A program made the position numbers and the translations under genes. A stretch of 12,539 bases of DNA from a bacterium. Its GTDB lineage: Bacteria > Patescibacteriota > Minisyncoccia > UBA6257 > 02-FULL-45-10c. The notes beneath the pieces were generated by a model. That model ran no database searches and was not told the origin of the DNA. It saw nothing but the letters and a program-made list of their open reading frames with translations. Positions 12,420 through 12,539 of this stretch are shown piece by piece. The DNA lies in contig JAJYZL010000006.1 of assembly GCA_021799965.1 (NCBI GenBank), positions 1,552 through 14,090 on the forward strand, in the 5' to 3' direction. Position 1 is the first letter of the stretch. The number at the start of each line of letters is the position of its first letter.

Positions 12420-12539
12420 ATGTTACGAAAAATAAAAGAATTTAAATTGCCGGAACTTGAGGAAAAGGTATTGAAATTTTGGAAGGAAAATCAAATTTTT
12501 GAAAAGTCGTTGAAACAACGCGAGGGTGCTAAGCTGTAT
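12420..12539 (+). CDS. ileS: Isoleucyl-tRNA synthetase, N-terminal fragment (partial)
   Basis: Forty codons from ATG 12420 run off the window edge. The text FKLPELEEKVLKFWKENQIF followed by EKSLKQREGAKLY matches the start of IleRS, which opens with a (F/L)PELEEEIL-FW---IFEKSL pattern a few residues ahead of the HIGH box. ValRS and LeuRS begin differently (KxWxxxxxF without this pattern). The HIGH and KMSKS motifs lie outside the window, so the call rests on this short stretch. It is divergent from the radical SAM gene. Confidence 0.85.
   Translation, partial: MLRKIKEFKLPELEEKVLKFWKENQIFEKSLKQREGAKLY

Noticed and set aside
1..12539. CRISPR arrays, insertion sequences with transposase, prophage genes
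   Set aside because: No regularly spaced direct repeats, transposase or phage-like proteins were found; the only mobile-like feature is the non-coding block in ssrA.

Overview
The window reads as chromosomal sequence from a bacterium with a small, AT-rich genome. It is most like the Candidate Phyla Radiation (Patescibacteria, Parcubacteria-like). The reasons are compact two- to five-gene units, mostly weak or absent Shine-Dalgarno sites with very short leaders, the style of the arginyl-tRNA synthetase (HIGH box inside DPNPFKEFHIGHLMSN), and a large pyruvate phosphate dikinase. This placement is inference from sequence style. TGA is not used as a sense codon in the long genes, so the UGA=Gly code of Gracilibacteria/SR1 is not indicated.

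Layout. 1-162 is the 3' end of an unidentified plus-strand gene. It converges on a minus-strand unit that runs from a promoter near 2550 down to 178: a seven-helix membrane protein, an unknown soluble protein, then infC-rpmI-rplT (IF3, L35, L20). Starting at 2608 and divergent from that unit is a two-gene ABC-2 exporter (ATPase and permease, overlapping by 4 bp), closed by a bidirectional terminator at 4356-4389. The minus strand then holds, in transcription order, smpB (8232-7789), the tmRNA gene ssrA (7782-7137) and ppdK (7063-4397). A GC-richer lipoprotein-like gene (8776-8318) lies upstream of smpB behind its own terminator. On the plus strand a divergent promoter at about 8850 leads a nucleoside-phosphorylase-family gene and argS. 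A terminator at 11350-11378 separates argS from a minus-strand RlmN/Cfr-type radical SAM gene. The window closes with the first 40 codons of ileS on the plus strand.

Most of the content is translation machinery: initiation (IF3), ribosome assembly (L20, L35), tRNA charging (ArgRS, IleRS), ribosome rescue (SmpB and tmRNA) and probable RNA methylation.

The standout is the tmRNA gene. It has every canonical part: acceptor stem, T arm, P2, four pseudoknots, and a tag reading frame encoding ANFSSKLRMPAMAFA. However, it is about 646 nt long instead of the usual 350-400. The excess is one 267-nt non-coding block (7310-7576) placed exactly between pseudoknots PK2 and PK3. Its ends are perfect 17-bp inverted repeats, it is flanked by a 4-bp direct repeat (CAAG on the tmRNA strand), and its interior folds into two long hairpin arms. 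Removing the block and one repeat copy leaves a normal 375-nt tmRNA. It looks like a MITE- or intervening-sequence-type insertion in an essential RNA, which implies either a tolerated extra arm, a two-piece tmRNA after RNase III-like cutting, or splicing.
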